Below, in pieces: positions 46,528 to 55,375 of a stretch of DNA of 64,000 nucleotides. Source of the DNA: an uncultured Clostridia bacterium (GTDB lineage Bacteria > Bacillota > Clostridia > TANB77 > CAG-508); contig CAKOWW010000002.1 of the NCBI GenBank assembly GCA_934129785.1, positions 41,692 to 105,691 on the forward strand, in the 5' to 3' direction. Under the pieces are notes generated by a model that saw only the letters and a program-made list of their open reading frames with translations, had not been told where the DNA came from and searched no databases. The position numbers were made by a program, and so were the translations under genes. How positions within the stretch are numbered: the stretch's first letter is position 1; each line of letters opens with the position of its first letter.

Positions 46528-47560
46528 CGAAAAAAGAAACATAGGATTAGATATATTAAGAATTTTATCAATGTTTATGATATTAATACTTCATCTTCTC
46601 GGAAAAAGTGGAATGCTATTAAAAGAGAATAATAATCAAGCATATTATTTGATATATAATTTAATGGAAGCATTATCCATAGTTGCTGTAAATTGCTATG
46701 TGCTTATTAGTGGATATTTCTTAATAAAATCAGAATTTAAATGGAAAAAAGTATGTACACTATGGAAAGAAACACTTTTTTATTCTATTTTTGTATTTAT
46801 AGCTACAACAATAGTAACAAAAGAATTTAGCTTAGTGTTACTAATAAAAAGCTGTTTTCCAATTTTAACAAGAGAATATTGGTTTATTAATACATATTTA
46901 TTAATGTATATATTAAGTCCATTCATAAATAAATTAATATATGCATTGAAAAAGGAAGAGTTAAAAAAATTGATTATAATATTAATAACTGCATTTAGTA
47001 TATGGAACATATTACCTAAACACTATGTGTTTGATAGTACAGGAGGATATGGAATAGTGTGGTTCGTGTGTTTATATATTATTTCAGCTTACATAAGATT
47101 ATATTTAGAAAATATGGAATTAAAGGTATCAACATGTGAGTTGGCATATTTAATTACAGCAGTGCTTATTACAGTGATAATGGTTATATTAGACAATATT
47201 GGAAAAAGCACTCTTAAAGGAGAATTTTTAGAGTACAACAATTTCTTGGTTTTAATAGAATCACTATCCTTATTTATGGTTTTTAGAAATTTAAAAGTAG
47301 AAAGAAAAAGTTTTACAAAAATTATAGAATTTGTTTCCCCATTAACTTTAGCTGTATATCTAATACATGAACAATATGGACTAAGTAATATTTTATATTA
47401 TAATATTTTAAATATGACAAAATGCTATAATAACAATTATAGTATATTTATAATTATAGGTTATGCAATATTAATATTTACAATATGTATTTTTATTGAA
47501 CACATAAGAAAAACAGTGTTTAATTTTGTGAAAAGGAAAGAATTAAATGAAAAGAAATAG
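46505..47560 (+). CDS. Acyltransferase family 3 membrane protein
   Basis: A 351-residue integral membrane protein with about ten helices. Such enzymes move acetyl or other acyl groups onto surface sugars. The family start is visible: RNIGLDILRILSMFMILILH, with the conserved Arg...His pair. SIVAVNCYVLISGYFLIKSE and LTLAVYLIHEQYGLSNILY are further family features. The start at 46505 lies inside the flippase end (23-base overlap). It probably acetylates the polysaccharide made by this locus. The acceptor is unknown. Confidence 0.87.
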   Translation: MEKSQNYNEKRNIGLDILRILSMFMILILHLLGKSGMLLKENNNQAYYLIYNLMEALSIVAVNCYVLISGYFLIKSEFKWKKVCTLWKETLFYSIFVFIATTIVTKEFSLVLLIKSCFPILTREYWFINTYLLMYILSPFINKLIYALKKEELKKLIIILITAFSIWNILPKHYVFDSTGGYGIVWFVCLYIISAYIRLYLENMELKVSTCELAYLITAVLITVIMVILDNIGKSTLKGEFLEYNNFLVLIESLSLFMVFRNLKVERKSFTKIIEFVSPLTLAVYLIHEQYGLSNILYYNILNMTKCYNNNYSIFIIIGYAILIFTICIFIEHIRKTVFNFVKRKELNEKK

Positions 47561-48935
47561 AAAAAAATTAATATTTATATTTTTAGTATTAATAATATTT
47601 GCAGCAATATTAAAACAAAATATAAGAAAAATAGTTAACGATGAAGAAATATTAAAGCAAATATATGGTGAACCAATAGGTGAAGATGGAACAATAAATA
47701 ATTCATATTTTGGAATAGAAATAAATGGAAAAAATGCAAAAGATACTTTAACTGGGATTAATCAAGCAATAGCATATGCTAGCAAAAAAAATATAGAAAA
47801 TGTAAAACTAGAAAAAGGAACATATATAATAGATAGCCAAAGAGATCAAAAAGAATATCATTATCAGGAAAAAGGAATAACATTAAAATCTAATATGGAA
47901 TTTGACTTAAATGGTTCAACAATAAAACACATAACAAATAATAGAGAATCATATAGTTTAATAAGCATAATAGCTATAGATAATGTAACAATAAAAAATG
48001 GAATATTAGAGGGAGACAGAGAAACACACGACTATAACAATGGATCTACTAATGAATTCGGGCATGGAATTGATATAGCTGGGGGAAATAATGTAGAAAT
48101 AAAAAATCTAGAAATTAGAAATATGACCGGAGATGGAATTTACACTACAAATAAGCAAATAAATTCAAAGTACTATAATTCAAATAACATAAATATACAT
48201 GACTGTGATATATATAATTGCAGAAGACAAGGAATAAGTATTATAGTAGCTAATGGCGTTAAAATTTATAATAATCAAATACATAATATAAATGGCACTA
48301 ATCCACAGACATGTATTGATCTAGAGACAGGAGGGAAAGAGTATAAAATAGAAAATGTTAAAATTTTTAATAATCAATTCTACTCGACTGCTAGAAATAT
48401 AGTATTGCAAATAAGTAAAAATGTAATTGAATTAGATGTTACTGAGAACGAAATACATGGGGACATTAGAATTTATAATGCAGAAAACGAATTGAATATA
48501 ATTAAAAATAAAATTTTTGATGGGAAAATAAGAGGAGTTCTTTCTACAGATAATTTGACAAGAGAACAATACTATGTAAAAAAAGTAAATATAAGTGGAA
48601 ATAGCCTTGAAAACTCATCAATAGAATTAAGTAGACTAAATAATAGTATTATTGCAAACAATATAATACAAAATGGAAAGATATTTATTGAATCAATGAA
48701 TGCTGCTGTATTTAATAATGAAGTAATTAATAATAGTGATAGTACTGAAGAATATGCGGGAAATTATAAAATTAATGAAGAAGACCAAAACAAATATACA
48801 ATGTTTGTAATTAACAATAAATATAGTGGAAAATTTTCAATAAATGAAAAAATAGAGAATAATCCTAAATTGGAAGTGAAAAAAGACTATAATCAAATGC
48901 AAAATTATATAAACAAATTTAATGAAAAAAATTGA
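47547..48935 (+). CDS. Secreted or anchored right-handed beta-helix protein
   Basis: A 462-residue protein with an N-terminal signal anchor (KRNRKKLIFIFLVLIIFAAI) and then a parallel beta-helix, shown by many short repeats such as GNNVEIKNLEIRNMTGDGIY, NINIHDCDIYNCRRQGISI and ANGVKIYNNQIHNING. This is the pectate-lyase/C5-epimerase fold that acts on polysaccharides. Candidate acidic residues are in TCIDLETGGKEYKIENV, but I cannot assign catalysis. It is the last gene of the operon, overlaps the acyltransferase by 14 bases, and may cleave or modify the finished polymer outside the cell. Confidence 0.83.
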   Translation: MKRNRKKLIFIFLVLIIFAAILKQNIRKIVNDEEILKQIYGEPIGEDGTINNSYFGIEINGKNAKDTLTGINQAIAYASKKNIENVKLEKGTYIIDSQRDQKEYHYQEKGITLKSNMEFDLNGSTIKHITNNRESYSLISIIAIDNVTIKNGILEGDRETHDYNNGSTNEFGHGIDIAGGNNVEIKNLEIRNMTGDGIYTTNKQINSKYYNSNNINIHDCDIYNCRRQGISIIVANGVKIYNNQIHNINGTNPQTCIDLETGGKEYKIENVKIFNNQFYSTARNIVLQISKNVIELDVTENEIHGDIRIYNAENELNIIKNKIFDGKIRGVLSTDNLTREQYYVKKVNISGNSLENSSIELSRLNNSIIANNIIQNGKIFIESMNAAVFNNEVINNSDSTEEYAGNYKINEEDQNKYTMFVINNKYSGKFSINEKIENNPKLEVKKDYNQMQNYINKFNEKN

Positions 48936-48979
48936 AATATTACAAACATAACATTTCCATAACATTTTTGTAACAATAA

Positions 48980-49008
48980 TTGACAAAAAAGTACCCTTTT
49001 AATATACT
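48980..49008 (+). promoter_or_regulatory. Sigma-A type promoter of the LRR-dockerin gene
   Basis: TTGACA (48980-48985), a 17-base spacer and TATACT (49003-49008). It lies in the gap after the polysaccharide operon, so the surface-protein genes have their own promoter. Confidence 0.78.
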
Positions 49009-49046
49009 TTAAAGTGATAAAAAGTATAAAGAAAGGGACTTTTTTC

Positions 49047-50906
49047 ATGCAAAGAAAAAATAAAATATTAATAATAGCAATATTAATAATTATAATAACA
49101 ACAATACAAATCAAAGCAGTATATGCGGAAAATAAAGCAACAGACATAACAGCTACATTCAAAGATGAAAACTTAAAAAATGCAATTCTAGACTTAGCAA
49201 AACAAGCAACAGGAGACGAAAATAAAACAGCAATATACCAAGATGATATAGAAAAAATAGCGGAACAGCCGGGTGGAACATCATTAAGGCTAGCTAATAA
49301 AGGAATAACAGATTTATCAGGAATAGAAGTTTTTGCAGACAAAGATATAACATGGATATTTTTAGATTGGAATGAAATATCAAGTTTAGAACCATTAAAA
49401 AATTTTAGCAAATTGACTAAAATATCATTTAGTGGAAATAAAGTACAAGATTTATCACCACTTGCACAAATAGAAAATTTAGAAAATATAACGGCAATAA
49501 ACAATCAAATACAAACAATAGAGTCACTAAAAACTCTAACTAACATGAAATATATTTGCTTAGATGAAAATAAATTAACAAATATAAATACAATAAAAAA
49601 TTGGAAAAACATTATAGACATGTCTTTTACAAATAATAAAATAGAAGCGGTTCCAGATATAACACAACTTACTGCATTAGAAACAATTAATTTAAGTGGA
49701 AATAATATAAAAACACTTTCAGGAATTGGAACATCAAAAACACTCACAAAACTTGAAATTGATAATAACCAAATAGATTCTTTAGCTGGAATTGAAGGGA
49801 TACAAAATCTAGAAATACTTAGCTGTAGCAATAACCAAATAGAAGATATAGAACCACTTGAAAATTTGCAAAAACTTGAAAATTTGAATATAAATAAAAA
49901 CCAGATACAAAATATACAATCAGCAGAAAAAAATCAAGCAATAAAATACATATATATGGATAATAACTCGATTTTCAAGCTAGGTGCATTAGAAAAAATA
50001 CCAAATCTAAAAAAATATAGTATTTATAATCAAAATTTAACAATTGAGATAAAAGAAAAATTAAAGCAAGAAAAGGTGTCAGTACCATTACCAGAGCTAT
50101 ATGAAAACTTATATAAAGAAAACTCATTTTTATATAGTTCAAAATATACAACTAAAGTAACTGGAACAGACCAATATAAAATAGATGAAAAAAATCAAAA
50201 CATAGAACTAAATTCTAAGGACTTACAAAATAGTGATATTTCAATTGAAGTAGCAGATGGAGAAAATACAATATTAAATTACACAATTAAATTAGATAAA
50301 ACTGCACCAATAATAGATGGAATAGAAAACGGTGAAACATACAAAGACAAAATTACTCCTACATCAAAAGATAATGATATAAATACCGTCGAACTAGCAA
50401 AAGATGGAAGAAAAATAACATATAATCTAGGCGAAGAAATAAATGAAGAGGGAAATTATATATTAATAGTAACAGATAGAGCTGGAAATGAAACAAAGAT
50501 AAGCTTTAAAGTAGAAAAAACAAACCTTGAAACTGAAGAATATAAAACTGAGGGTAATACAATTATAGGTATTGGTGGATCAACTAGTAAAAATGAATTC
50601 GATGAAAAGTTAAAAGCAAATATGGCTTACAAGGTTTATAGAAACGAAAAACTTTTAAATGATACAGACAATGTTGCAACAGGAGATAAATTAATAACAG
50701 AAAATGGAAAAACATTTTATCTAATTGTAACTGGTGATGTAAATAAAGACGGTAAAACAAACATAAAAGATATAGTTAAATTAAGAAAATATTTAGTACA
50801 AGCAGAGCAATTTGATGAATATCAAACAAAGGCAGCAAATTTGGCTAAAGAAAATAAAATAACAGTAAAAAGTTTAGTGAAATTACGAAAAATGTTAGTA
50901 AACTAA
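49047..50906 (+). CDS. Secreted leucine-rich-repeat protein with C-terminal dockerin
   Basis: A 619-residue exported protein. ATG 49047 follows GAAAGGGA and gives a clear signal peptide (KILIIAILIIIITTIQ, cut after AVYA). Residues about 80-330 are internalin-like repeats of about 22 residues (LDWNEISSLEPLKNFSKLTK, NLSGNNIKTLSGIG), which bind proteins. An Ig-like domain (KTAPIIDGIENGETYKDK, YILIVTDRAGNETKISF) and a linker domain follow. The end is dockerin-like: GDVNKDGKTNIKDIVKLRKY is a good calcium loop, but the second repeat (AKENKITVKSLVKLRKMLV) has lost most acidic ligands. Cohesin-like proteins encoded next door are likely partners. Confidence 0.88.
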   Translation: MQRKNKILIIAILIIIITTIQIKAVYAENKATDITATFKDENLKNAILDLAKQATGDENKTAIYQDDIEKIAEQPGGTSLRLANKGITDLSGIEVFADKDITWIFLDWNEISSLEPLKNFSKLTKISFSGNKVQDLSPLAQIENLENITAINNQIQTIESLKTLTNMKYICLDENKLTNINTIKNWKNIIDMSFTNNKIEAVPDITQLTALETINLSGNNIKTLSGIGTSKTLTKLEIDNNQIDSLAGIEGIQNLEILSCSNNQIEDIEPLENLQKLENLNINKNQIQNIQSAEKNQAIKYIYMDNNSIFKLGALEKIPNLKKYSIYNQNLTIEIKEKLKQEKVSVPLPELYENLYKENSFLYSSKYTTKVTGTDQYKIDEKNQNIELNSKDLQNSDISIEVADGENTILNYTIKLDKTAPIIDGIENGETYKDKITPTSKDNDINTVELAKDGRKITYNLGEEINEEGNYILIVTDRAGNETKISFKVEKTNLETEEYKTEGNTIIGIGGSTSKNEFDEKLKANMAYKVYRNEKLLNDTDNVATGDKLITENGKTFYLIVTGDVNKDGKTNIKDIVKLRKYLVQAEQFDEYQTKAANLAKENKITVKSLVKLRKMLVN

Positions 50907-50939
50907 TATTTTATATAAATAGAAAGAAAGGAAGCATAT

Positions 50940-51623
50940 ATGAAAAGCAAATTAATAATAAGTATTCTTTTTATAGTAACTATTTTAATTTCAAATATAA
51001 CAAATGCAGCATCAATAGATATGGAGTTAACTTCAACTGAACAAGAAATAGAAATAACAAATATGAATAAAGAAATATTATTCACAATATATTTAAAAGA
51101 TTTTGTAAACATAGAAGAGAATACTGCACTAGGATACAGTGCAGTACTTCAATATGAAACAGCATTATTTAGTGATGTTCAGGTGACTGGAGAAAATGGC
51201 TGGAATATCGAATATAACAAAACAACAGGAAAGATTATAGCAGATACTTCAAATGCAGAAGCGAATAGTAAAATAGGAACAATAAGAATGAAGGTAAAAA
51301 CTGCAAATTTAGCAGCAACTCATACAACAAAAGTGAAACTATCAGACATATTATTAACAGATGGGAATTTTGAATTAAAATTTGAAAAGGAAACAGAAAT
51401 AGAACTAAAAAATAAGCTATCAAATAGTAAAAATAATGAAACACAACAGGTAACTGATTTTATTTCATCAACTCCAGCTCAAAATACATTTAATTCACTT
51501 ACATCAGCTTCTACAAAAAGACAATTGCCAAATGCAGGAAATTCCAAGCTTATTGTGGTAATAGTTTTATTAATAATTTTAATGGCATTTTTTAAATTTA
51601 AGTCAAGAAAAATAAAGTATTAA
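50940..51623 (+). CDS. Cohesin-like surface protein with LPNAG anchor
   Basis: A 227-residue exported protein. The signal peptide is MKSKLIISILFIVTILISNI (cut near NAASI). Residues 25-160 resemble a cohesin domain: TNMNKEILFTIYLKDF, TALGYSAVLQYETALFSDVQ, GENGWNIEYNKTTGKIIAD, KIGTIRMKVKT and LSDILLTDGNFELKF. A Ser/Thr/Asn linker leads to LPNAG, a hydrophobic helix and the basic tail KFKSRKIKY, a sortase-type sorting signal. It could hold the dockerin protein encoded 33 bases upstream. The paralogue at 52129 ends in the identical tail. The start at 50940 follows GAAAGGAAGC. Confidence 0.82.
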   Translation: MKSKLIISILFIVTILISNITNAASIDMELTSTEQEIEITNMNKEILFTIYLKDFVNIEENTALGYSAVLQYETALFSDVQVTGENGWNIEYNKTTGKIIADTSNAEANSKIGTIRMKVKTANLAATHTTKVKLSDILLTDGNFELKFEKETEIELKNKLSNSKNNETQQVTDFISSTPAQNTFNSLTSASTKRQLPNAGNSKLIVVIVLLIILMAFFKFKSRKIKY

Positions 51624-51787
51624 AAGCAGACAGTAAAAAAAGTGAAAACTTTTCACAATAAAAATCAAGAAATATCAATAAAAACGTCAACTTATATAAT
51701 GAGTTGATGCAAAAAAACAAAAAGAATTTATAATGAAATATGTAGAAATAAGAAAAAATAGATTGTTAAATATAGTGGAAGAAGAAA

Positions 51788-51988
51788 GTGAGGGGATTAT
51801 TTTCAAACATAGAATCTAGACTTCCTAATACATCTAGACCGGAATATTTAGAAATTTTAAATACATATGACTTGGAACCTAATGCCAGTCAAATAGAAAT
51901 TTTGAAGAAAACTAAAGGCAGGTTACTTACTGATAACTTTGATTTAGTAGTAAATAAATTAAAAATGAAGTGTCAAACTTTCGGATAA
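51788..51988 (+). pseudogene. Fragment of a larger protein, possibly HIRAN-domain type
   Basis: A 66-residue frame with SRPEYLEILNTYDLEPNASQ and EILKKTKGRLLTDNFDLV. From memory this block resembles the middle of bacterial HIRAN-domain proteins, in which a similar R-P-[ED]-Y/F stretch and GGR-x-TD stretch occur. An overlapping frame from ATG 51733 (MKYVEIRKNRLLNIVEEESE) could be the start, but it ends at a TAG at 51817 and is joined by no CGG. The start and end of such a protein are missing, so I treat it as a relic. The rest of 51624-52128 holds no other gene. Confidence 0.35.
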
Positions 51989-52128
51989 ACATGCCTAATT
52001 AGTAATGCTATAGTAACATAAAAGAAATAAAAATGTAAAGAAAATGTAAAGATATATGTATTGTTATAAATAATAAATAATGATAATATATTATGTAGAA
52101 ATTTGAAACAAAAGAGAGGAAAATTGTA

Positions 52129-52878
52129 ATGAGAAAGATAAAAGTATATATAATATTAATGATTGTAATAGTGACTTTTATGAGTATAATTAGTACAAAA
52201 TCATATGCTGAAGAAAAACCAAAAGCAGAGGTAAATATAACTGCTAATACACAAAAAATAGAAGATAAACAGTCAACAATTGAATTAATGATATCTTTAG
52301 GAGAATTAGAAAATTTAAGTTCAACAAATGGAAAAATGATACTTGGCTATCAAGCAACATTAAACTATGATTCAAATATGGTTGAATCAGCAACGATTGA
52401 AGGCTTAAATGGTTGGAATGTTATTTATGAAGCAAGTACAAAGAAAATAGTTGGAGATACAGGCGATGCAAAAGCTAATACCAATACAGCGAAAATAGTA
52501 TTGAAATTAAAAGAAAATATACCGGATGGAACAAGTGGAAAAATTTCAATAAAAAATCTACTGCTAACAGATGGAACGAATGACTTTTCTTTTAATAAAG
52601 ACATTACTATAGAAAAGAAAAGTGCTGATACAACAAATAACGAAACAAATAACACAACAAATTCAGAAACAAATAATACTGACATGTCTAATACACAAAA
52701 AACAAATAACTCTACAACATCTGGAAATAACACTACAAAAGCAAACTTAACAACTAATACAAAAGCAATTACAAAACTTCCAGCTGCAGGTTTAAATAAT
52801 GCAATTGTTTTAGCAATAGTAATAGCAACAATTTCAGCAATTATATTTAAATTTAAATCAAGAAAAATAAAATATTAA
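52129..52878 (+). CDS. Cohesin-like surface protein with LPAAG anchor
   Basis: A 249-residue paralogue of the 50940 protein. The signal peptide is MRKIKVYIILMIVIVTFMSI (cut after SYAE). The cohesin-like domain (about 35-165) includes GYQATLNYDSNMVESATIEG, LNGWNVIYEASTKKIVGDTG, TAKIVLKLKENIPDG and IKNLLLTDGTNDFSF. An Asn/Thr-rich linker (about 168-210) leads to LPAAG, a membrane helix and KFKSRKIKY. LPxAG instead of LPxTG suggests a dedicated sortase. The start at 52129 follows GAGAGGAAA. It is separated from its paralogue by the 500-base stretch containing a gene relic. Confidence 0.82.
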   Translation: MRKIKVYIILMIVIVTFMSIISTKSYAEEKPKAEVNITANTQKIEDKQSTIELMISLGELENLSSTNGKMILGYQATLNYDSNMVESATIEGLNGWNVIYEASTKKIVGDTGDAKANTNTAKIVLKLKENIPDGTSGKISIKNLLLTDGTNDFSFNKDITIEKKSADTTNNETNNTTNSETNNTDMSNTQKTNNSTTSGNNTTKANLTTNTKAITKLPAAGLNNAIVLAIVIATISAIIFKFKSRKIKY

Positions 52879-52890
52879 TATTGGGTAGTT

Positions 52891-52932
52891 AATACGCAAA
52901 ATAGAGAAAAATTCTTTATTTTGCGTATTTTA
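52891..52932 (+). terminator. Rho-independent terminator after the cohesin gene
   Basis: AATACGCAAAATA (52891-52903) pairs perfectly with TATTTTGCGTATT (52917-52929), followed by T-rich sequence. Confidence 0.85.
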
Positions 52933-53007
52933 TTATTTTTAAAAAATTAATTATTAGTAGAAGAATGAAATACTAAAAATTTATGCTATCTAAAACCCTG
53001 ATAACAT

Positions 53008-53036
53008 TTGACAAATGGCGAAAAACATGCTAAAAT
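53008..53036 (+). promoter_or_regulatory. Sigma-A type promoter of the AbiE pair
   Basis: TTGACA (53008-53013, perfect), a 17-base spacer and TAAAAT (53031-53036). Confidence 0.82.
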
Positions 53037-53099
53037 ATTACCAAAACATGAATAAAACATGAAAATAATCATAAAATAGTAATAAAGAGGTGAGGAAAA

Positions 53100-53747
53100 A
53101 TGAATTGCTATAATATGGTGTTAGAATATATAAATAAAAGCGAAAAAGGAATACCAATTTTCATTGAAGAAATTAAAGAATATATTATAAGATTTTACAA
53201 CGAAAATGAAAAAGAAAAAGTATTCAATAATGTTAAAGCTATTTTAAATAGAATGAATAAAGAAGGCATAATAGAAACAGCATATAAGGGCATTTATTAT
53301 ATCCCTAATGAGAATATATTTGGTAAAATGTTGCTTGGGAATAGGCAAATAATTAGGTATAAGTATATAATGGACAAAGATGGAAATATAAAAGGATACA
53401 TTACTGGAGCAAAGCTTTTTAACGAAGCACATTTAACTACTCAAGTTCCAAATGTTATAGATATTGCTACAAACGAATGTAAAAACTTTAATAAATATGA
53501 AAATAAGAACTTAAATGTTATAATAAGAAAACCAAAAATAGAGATAAACAATGAAAATTATAAATATTTACAATTATTTGATTTAATAGAGAATAAAGAT
53601 AATATAGGAGTTGAAGTAGATAACCCAAATGAAATGATTTATAATTTTATTAAAGATAATGATTTAGATTTTGAAAAAATAATTAAATATGCTATGGACA
53701 CAAAAAGTAGAACAGTTATTAATAGAATACTTGTTTTAGCAAGGTAG
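53100..53747 (+). CDS. AbiEi-type antitoxin
   Basis: A 215-residue protein fitting the AbiEi/DUF6088 antitoxin group. The N-terminal winged-helix (about 1-75, IEEIKEYIIRFYNENEKEKV, RMNKEGIIETAYKGIYYIPN) would bind DNA and self-regulate. The C-terminal part includes GYITGAKLFNEAHLTTQVPN, which matches the family's G-Y-x-(T/S)G-x3-hN-x-hGLTTQ-P pattern, then NVIIRKPKIEINNENYKYLQ. It lies 9 bases before the toxin gene in the antitoxin-first order typical of type IV AbiE systems. The start at 53100 follows GAGGTGAGG. Confidence 0.82.
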   Translation: MNCYNMVLEYINKSEKGIPIFIEEIKEYIIRFYNENEKEKVFNNVKAILNRMNKEGIIETAYKGIYYIPNENIFGKMLLGNRQIIRYKYIMDKDGNIKGYITGAKLFNEAHLTTQVPNVIDIATNECKNFNKYENKNLNVIIRKPKIEINNENYKYLQLFDLIENKDNIGVEVDNPNEMIYNFIKDNDLDFEKIIKYAMDTKSRTVINRILVLAR

Positions 53748-53756
53748 GAGGTAAAT

Positions 53757-54704
53757 ATGAATTTACATTTAAATAAAGAATTATTTAGAGAATTTATAGA
53801 TAACTTAAACACAAAAACAGGAATAGATTCAGATATTATTGAAAAAGATTATTATGTATGTACCATATTAAAAGAATTGTCAAAGAACCAAGATGAGTTA
53901 CAGGCATATTTTAAAGGTGGTACAGCAGTCTATAAAATAGTAGATACAATGAATCGTTTCTCAGAAGATATTGACTTAACAGTAAAAGTTATTCCGGAAC
54001 AATCAAATACTAAAAATAAAAACAGATTAAAGGAATCGGCTTTAGGCTATGAGATAGAAGGACTAGAATTGTCAAAAGATGAATGTATTGATAATAAAGG
54101 AAGTGTTACTGGAATATACAGATACAATTCTATTTATGATACTAGTAAAGATCCATTACATAGAGCAGGAATTATACAAGTAGAAGCAACATCTTTTACT
54201 GTTAGTGAGCCATATAAAAAATATAATATTGAACCACTTATATATAAATTAGCAAACAAAAGTGAAAGAAAAATTTTAAAAGAACAATTTGAAATATCAA
54301 ATTTTGATATAAACATTATTAAGTTAGAAAGAATGTTTATAGATAAAGTTTTTGCAGCGGAGTTTTATTATATTAGAAATATGTATAAGGATACATCAAA
54401 GCATTTATATGATATTACAATACTAGCACAAACAAAAGAAATTAAAGAATTGTTACAAAACAAAGAAGAACTAGAAAAACTAATTTCATATAAAAGGCAA
54501 GAGGAAAGTATTAGAAAAGGTGGAATAGATGCCGAATTGAGAATTAAAGATTTTACCTATTTAAAACTAGAATTTAATGAGGATTTGTTAAAAGAATTTA
54601 AAAATATGCAAAATAAGTATGTGCTTAATGATAAATACAAAATTGATATGACTGAAGTAAAAAAGACTTTAAATAAAATAATAAATAATAAAGTGTTTAA
54701 ATAA
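53757..54704 (+). CDS. AbiEii/AbiGii-type nucleotidyltransferase toxin
   Basis: A 315-residue member of the AbiEii nucleotidyltransferase family (DNA polymerase beta fold). In related systems these enzymes modify tRNA 3' ends and stop growth during phage infection. The catalytic signature is FKGGTAVYKIVDTMNRFSED followed by IDLTVKV: the GG(S/T) motif, then D-x-D as EDID. Conserved LIYKLANKSERK and KVFAAEFYYIRNMYKDTSKH follow. The start at 53757 follows AGGAGGTAAAT. It pairs with the AbiEi antitoxin upstream and ends in a strong terminator, so the unit is complete. Confidence 0.88.
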   Translation: MNLHLNKELFREFIDNLNTKTGIDSDIIEKDYYVCTILKELSKNQDELQAYFKGGTAVYKIVDTMNRFSEDIDLTVKVIPEQSNTKNKNRLKESALGYEIEGLELSKDECIDNKGSVTGIYRYNSIYDTSKDPLHRAGIIQVEATSFTVSEPYKKYNIEPLIYKLANKSERKILKEQFEISNFDINIIKLERMFIDKVFAAEFYYIRNMYKDTSKHLYDITILAQTKEIKELLQNKEELEKLISYKRQEESIRKGGIDAELRIKDFTYLKLEFNEDLLKEFKNMQNKYVLNDKYKIDMTEVKKTLNKIINNKVFK

Positions 54705-54706
54705 GC

Positions 54707-54746
54707 AAAAGCAGTATTGAAGTTTAATCTTAATACTGCTTTTTAT
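54707..54746 (+). terminator. Rho-independent terminator after AbiEii
   Basis: AAAAGCAGTATT (54707-54718) pairs with AATACTGCTTTT (54732-54743). Confidence 0.88.
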
Positions 54747-54850
54747 GTAAAAAATACTAAATATTTAATTTTAAGACTAGAAAGTTAAAATTATTATAGA
54801 AATAAAAAATATACGAGCTAATAAAAAAAGAAAAATAATTTATTAAGTGG

Positions 54851-54879
54851 TTGACAAAATATAATGGATGCCTTATAAT
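54851..54879 (+). promoter_or_regulatory. Consensus sigma-A promoter of the TAC operon
   Basis: TTGACA (54851-54856), 17 bases, TATAAT (54874-54879): both hexamers perfect, the only such case I found in the window. Confidence 0.88.
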
Positions 54880-54896
54880 ATTACTTATAAGTAATA
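54879..54896 (+). promoter_or_regulatory. Operator palindrome for the TAC antitoxin
   Basis: TATTACTTATAAGTAATA is a perfect 18-base palindrome covering the last base of the -10 element and the expected start of transcription. It is ideally placed for repression by the XRE antitoxin. Confidence 0.7.
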
Positions 54897-54912
54897 ACAA
54901 AGGAGAAAGAAA

Positions 54913-54942
54913 ATGAGAAATAGATGCATAAGGAGTAGATGA
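54913..54942 (+). CDS. Possible 9-residue leader peptide
   Basis: ATG 54913 has AGGAGA (54901-54906) upstream and encodes MRNRCIRSR, four of nine residues Arg, ending in a TGA that overlaps the ATG of the toxin gene (ATGA). Arg codons are AGA and AGG. It may couple toxin translation to leader translation. It could also be chance, as it is very short. Confidence 0.3.
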   Translation: MRNRCIRSR

Positions 54943-55370
54943 ATGTGAGTGCTAAAGACGATTTTGCAGCAATGCTTGAAATATTAAAATTAATGCACGA
55001 TGTGGACTATGTAGATCAAGTTGTAGATGATATAAGTAAGCTTGTAAAAACTGATAAATTAGAATTTATGGAAGAATTTGCAAGAAATATGTCAAGAAAA
55101 AATCAGAAAAAACATAATAGATATGAGCCTTTAACGAAACTAACAAAAAATCAAAGACGAAGATTAGACGGAAGAAAACTATATCGATATGAATATAGAA
55201 AAAATTCGAATTTTAGATGTTTATATTTGGCAGAAGATGCATATAATAATATGATAATATTGTTAGCTTTTAATGAAGATGGTGATAAAAGTAAAGGAAA
55301 AGGCAACTATGACTTAAATATAGAAAAAGCCATAAAAAGATATGAAAGATTTAAAAAGAGTGTGAGGTAA
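54939..55370 (+). CDS. HigB/Gp49-like type II toxin of a TAC system
   Basis: A 143-residue RelE/ParE-superfamily protein, expected to be a ribosome-dependent mRNA interferase. A helical N terminus (DDFAAMLEILKLMHDVDYVD) precedes the toxin core: LTKNQRRRLDGRKLYRYEYR, NSNFRCLYLAEDAYNNMIIL and LNIEKAIKRYERFKK, which match the Gp49-like layout in which the partner of the conserved basic patch is a C-terminal A-x2-R helix. ATG 54939 is the first start; GTG 54945 (MSAKDDF) is better spaced from AGGAG 54931-54935 and may be the true one. It is toxin-first, with the XRE antitoxin 5 bases downstream, as in HigBA. Confidence 0.78.
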   Translation: MNVSAKDDFAAMLEILKLMHDVDYVDQVVDDISKLVKTDKLEFMEEFARNMSRKNQKKHNRYEPLTKLTKNQRRRLDGRKLYRYEYRKNSNFRCLYLAEDAYNNMIILLAFNEDGDKSKGKGNYDLNIEKAIKRYERFKKSVR

Positions 55371-55375
55371 AGAAT

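Noticed and set aside
48985..49046. Inverted repeat around the LRR gene promoter (AAAAAAGTACCC / GGGACTTTTTT)
   Set aside because: Arms are imperfect and low in complexity; half lies upstream of the predicted transcription start, so it cannot be an RNA hairpin.
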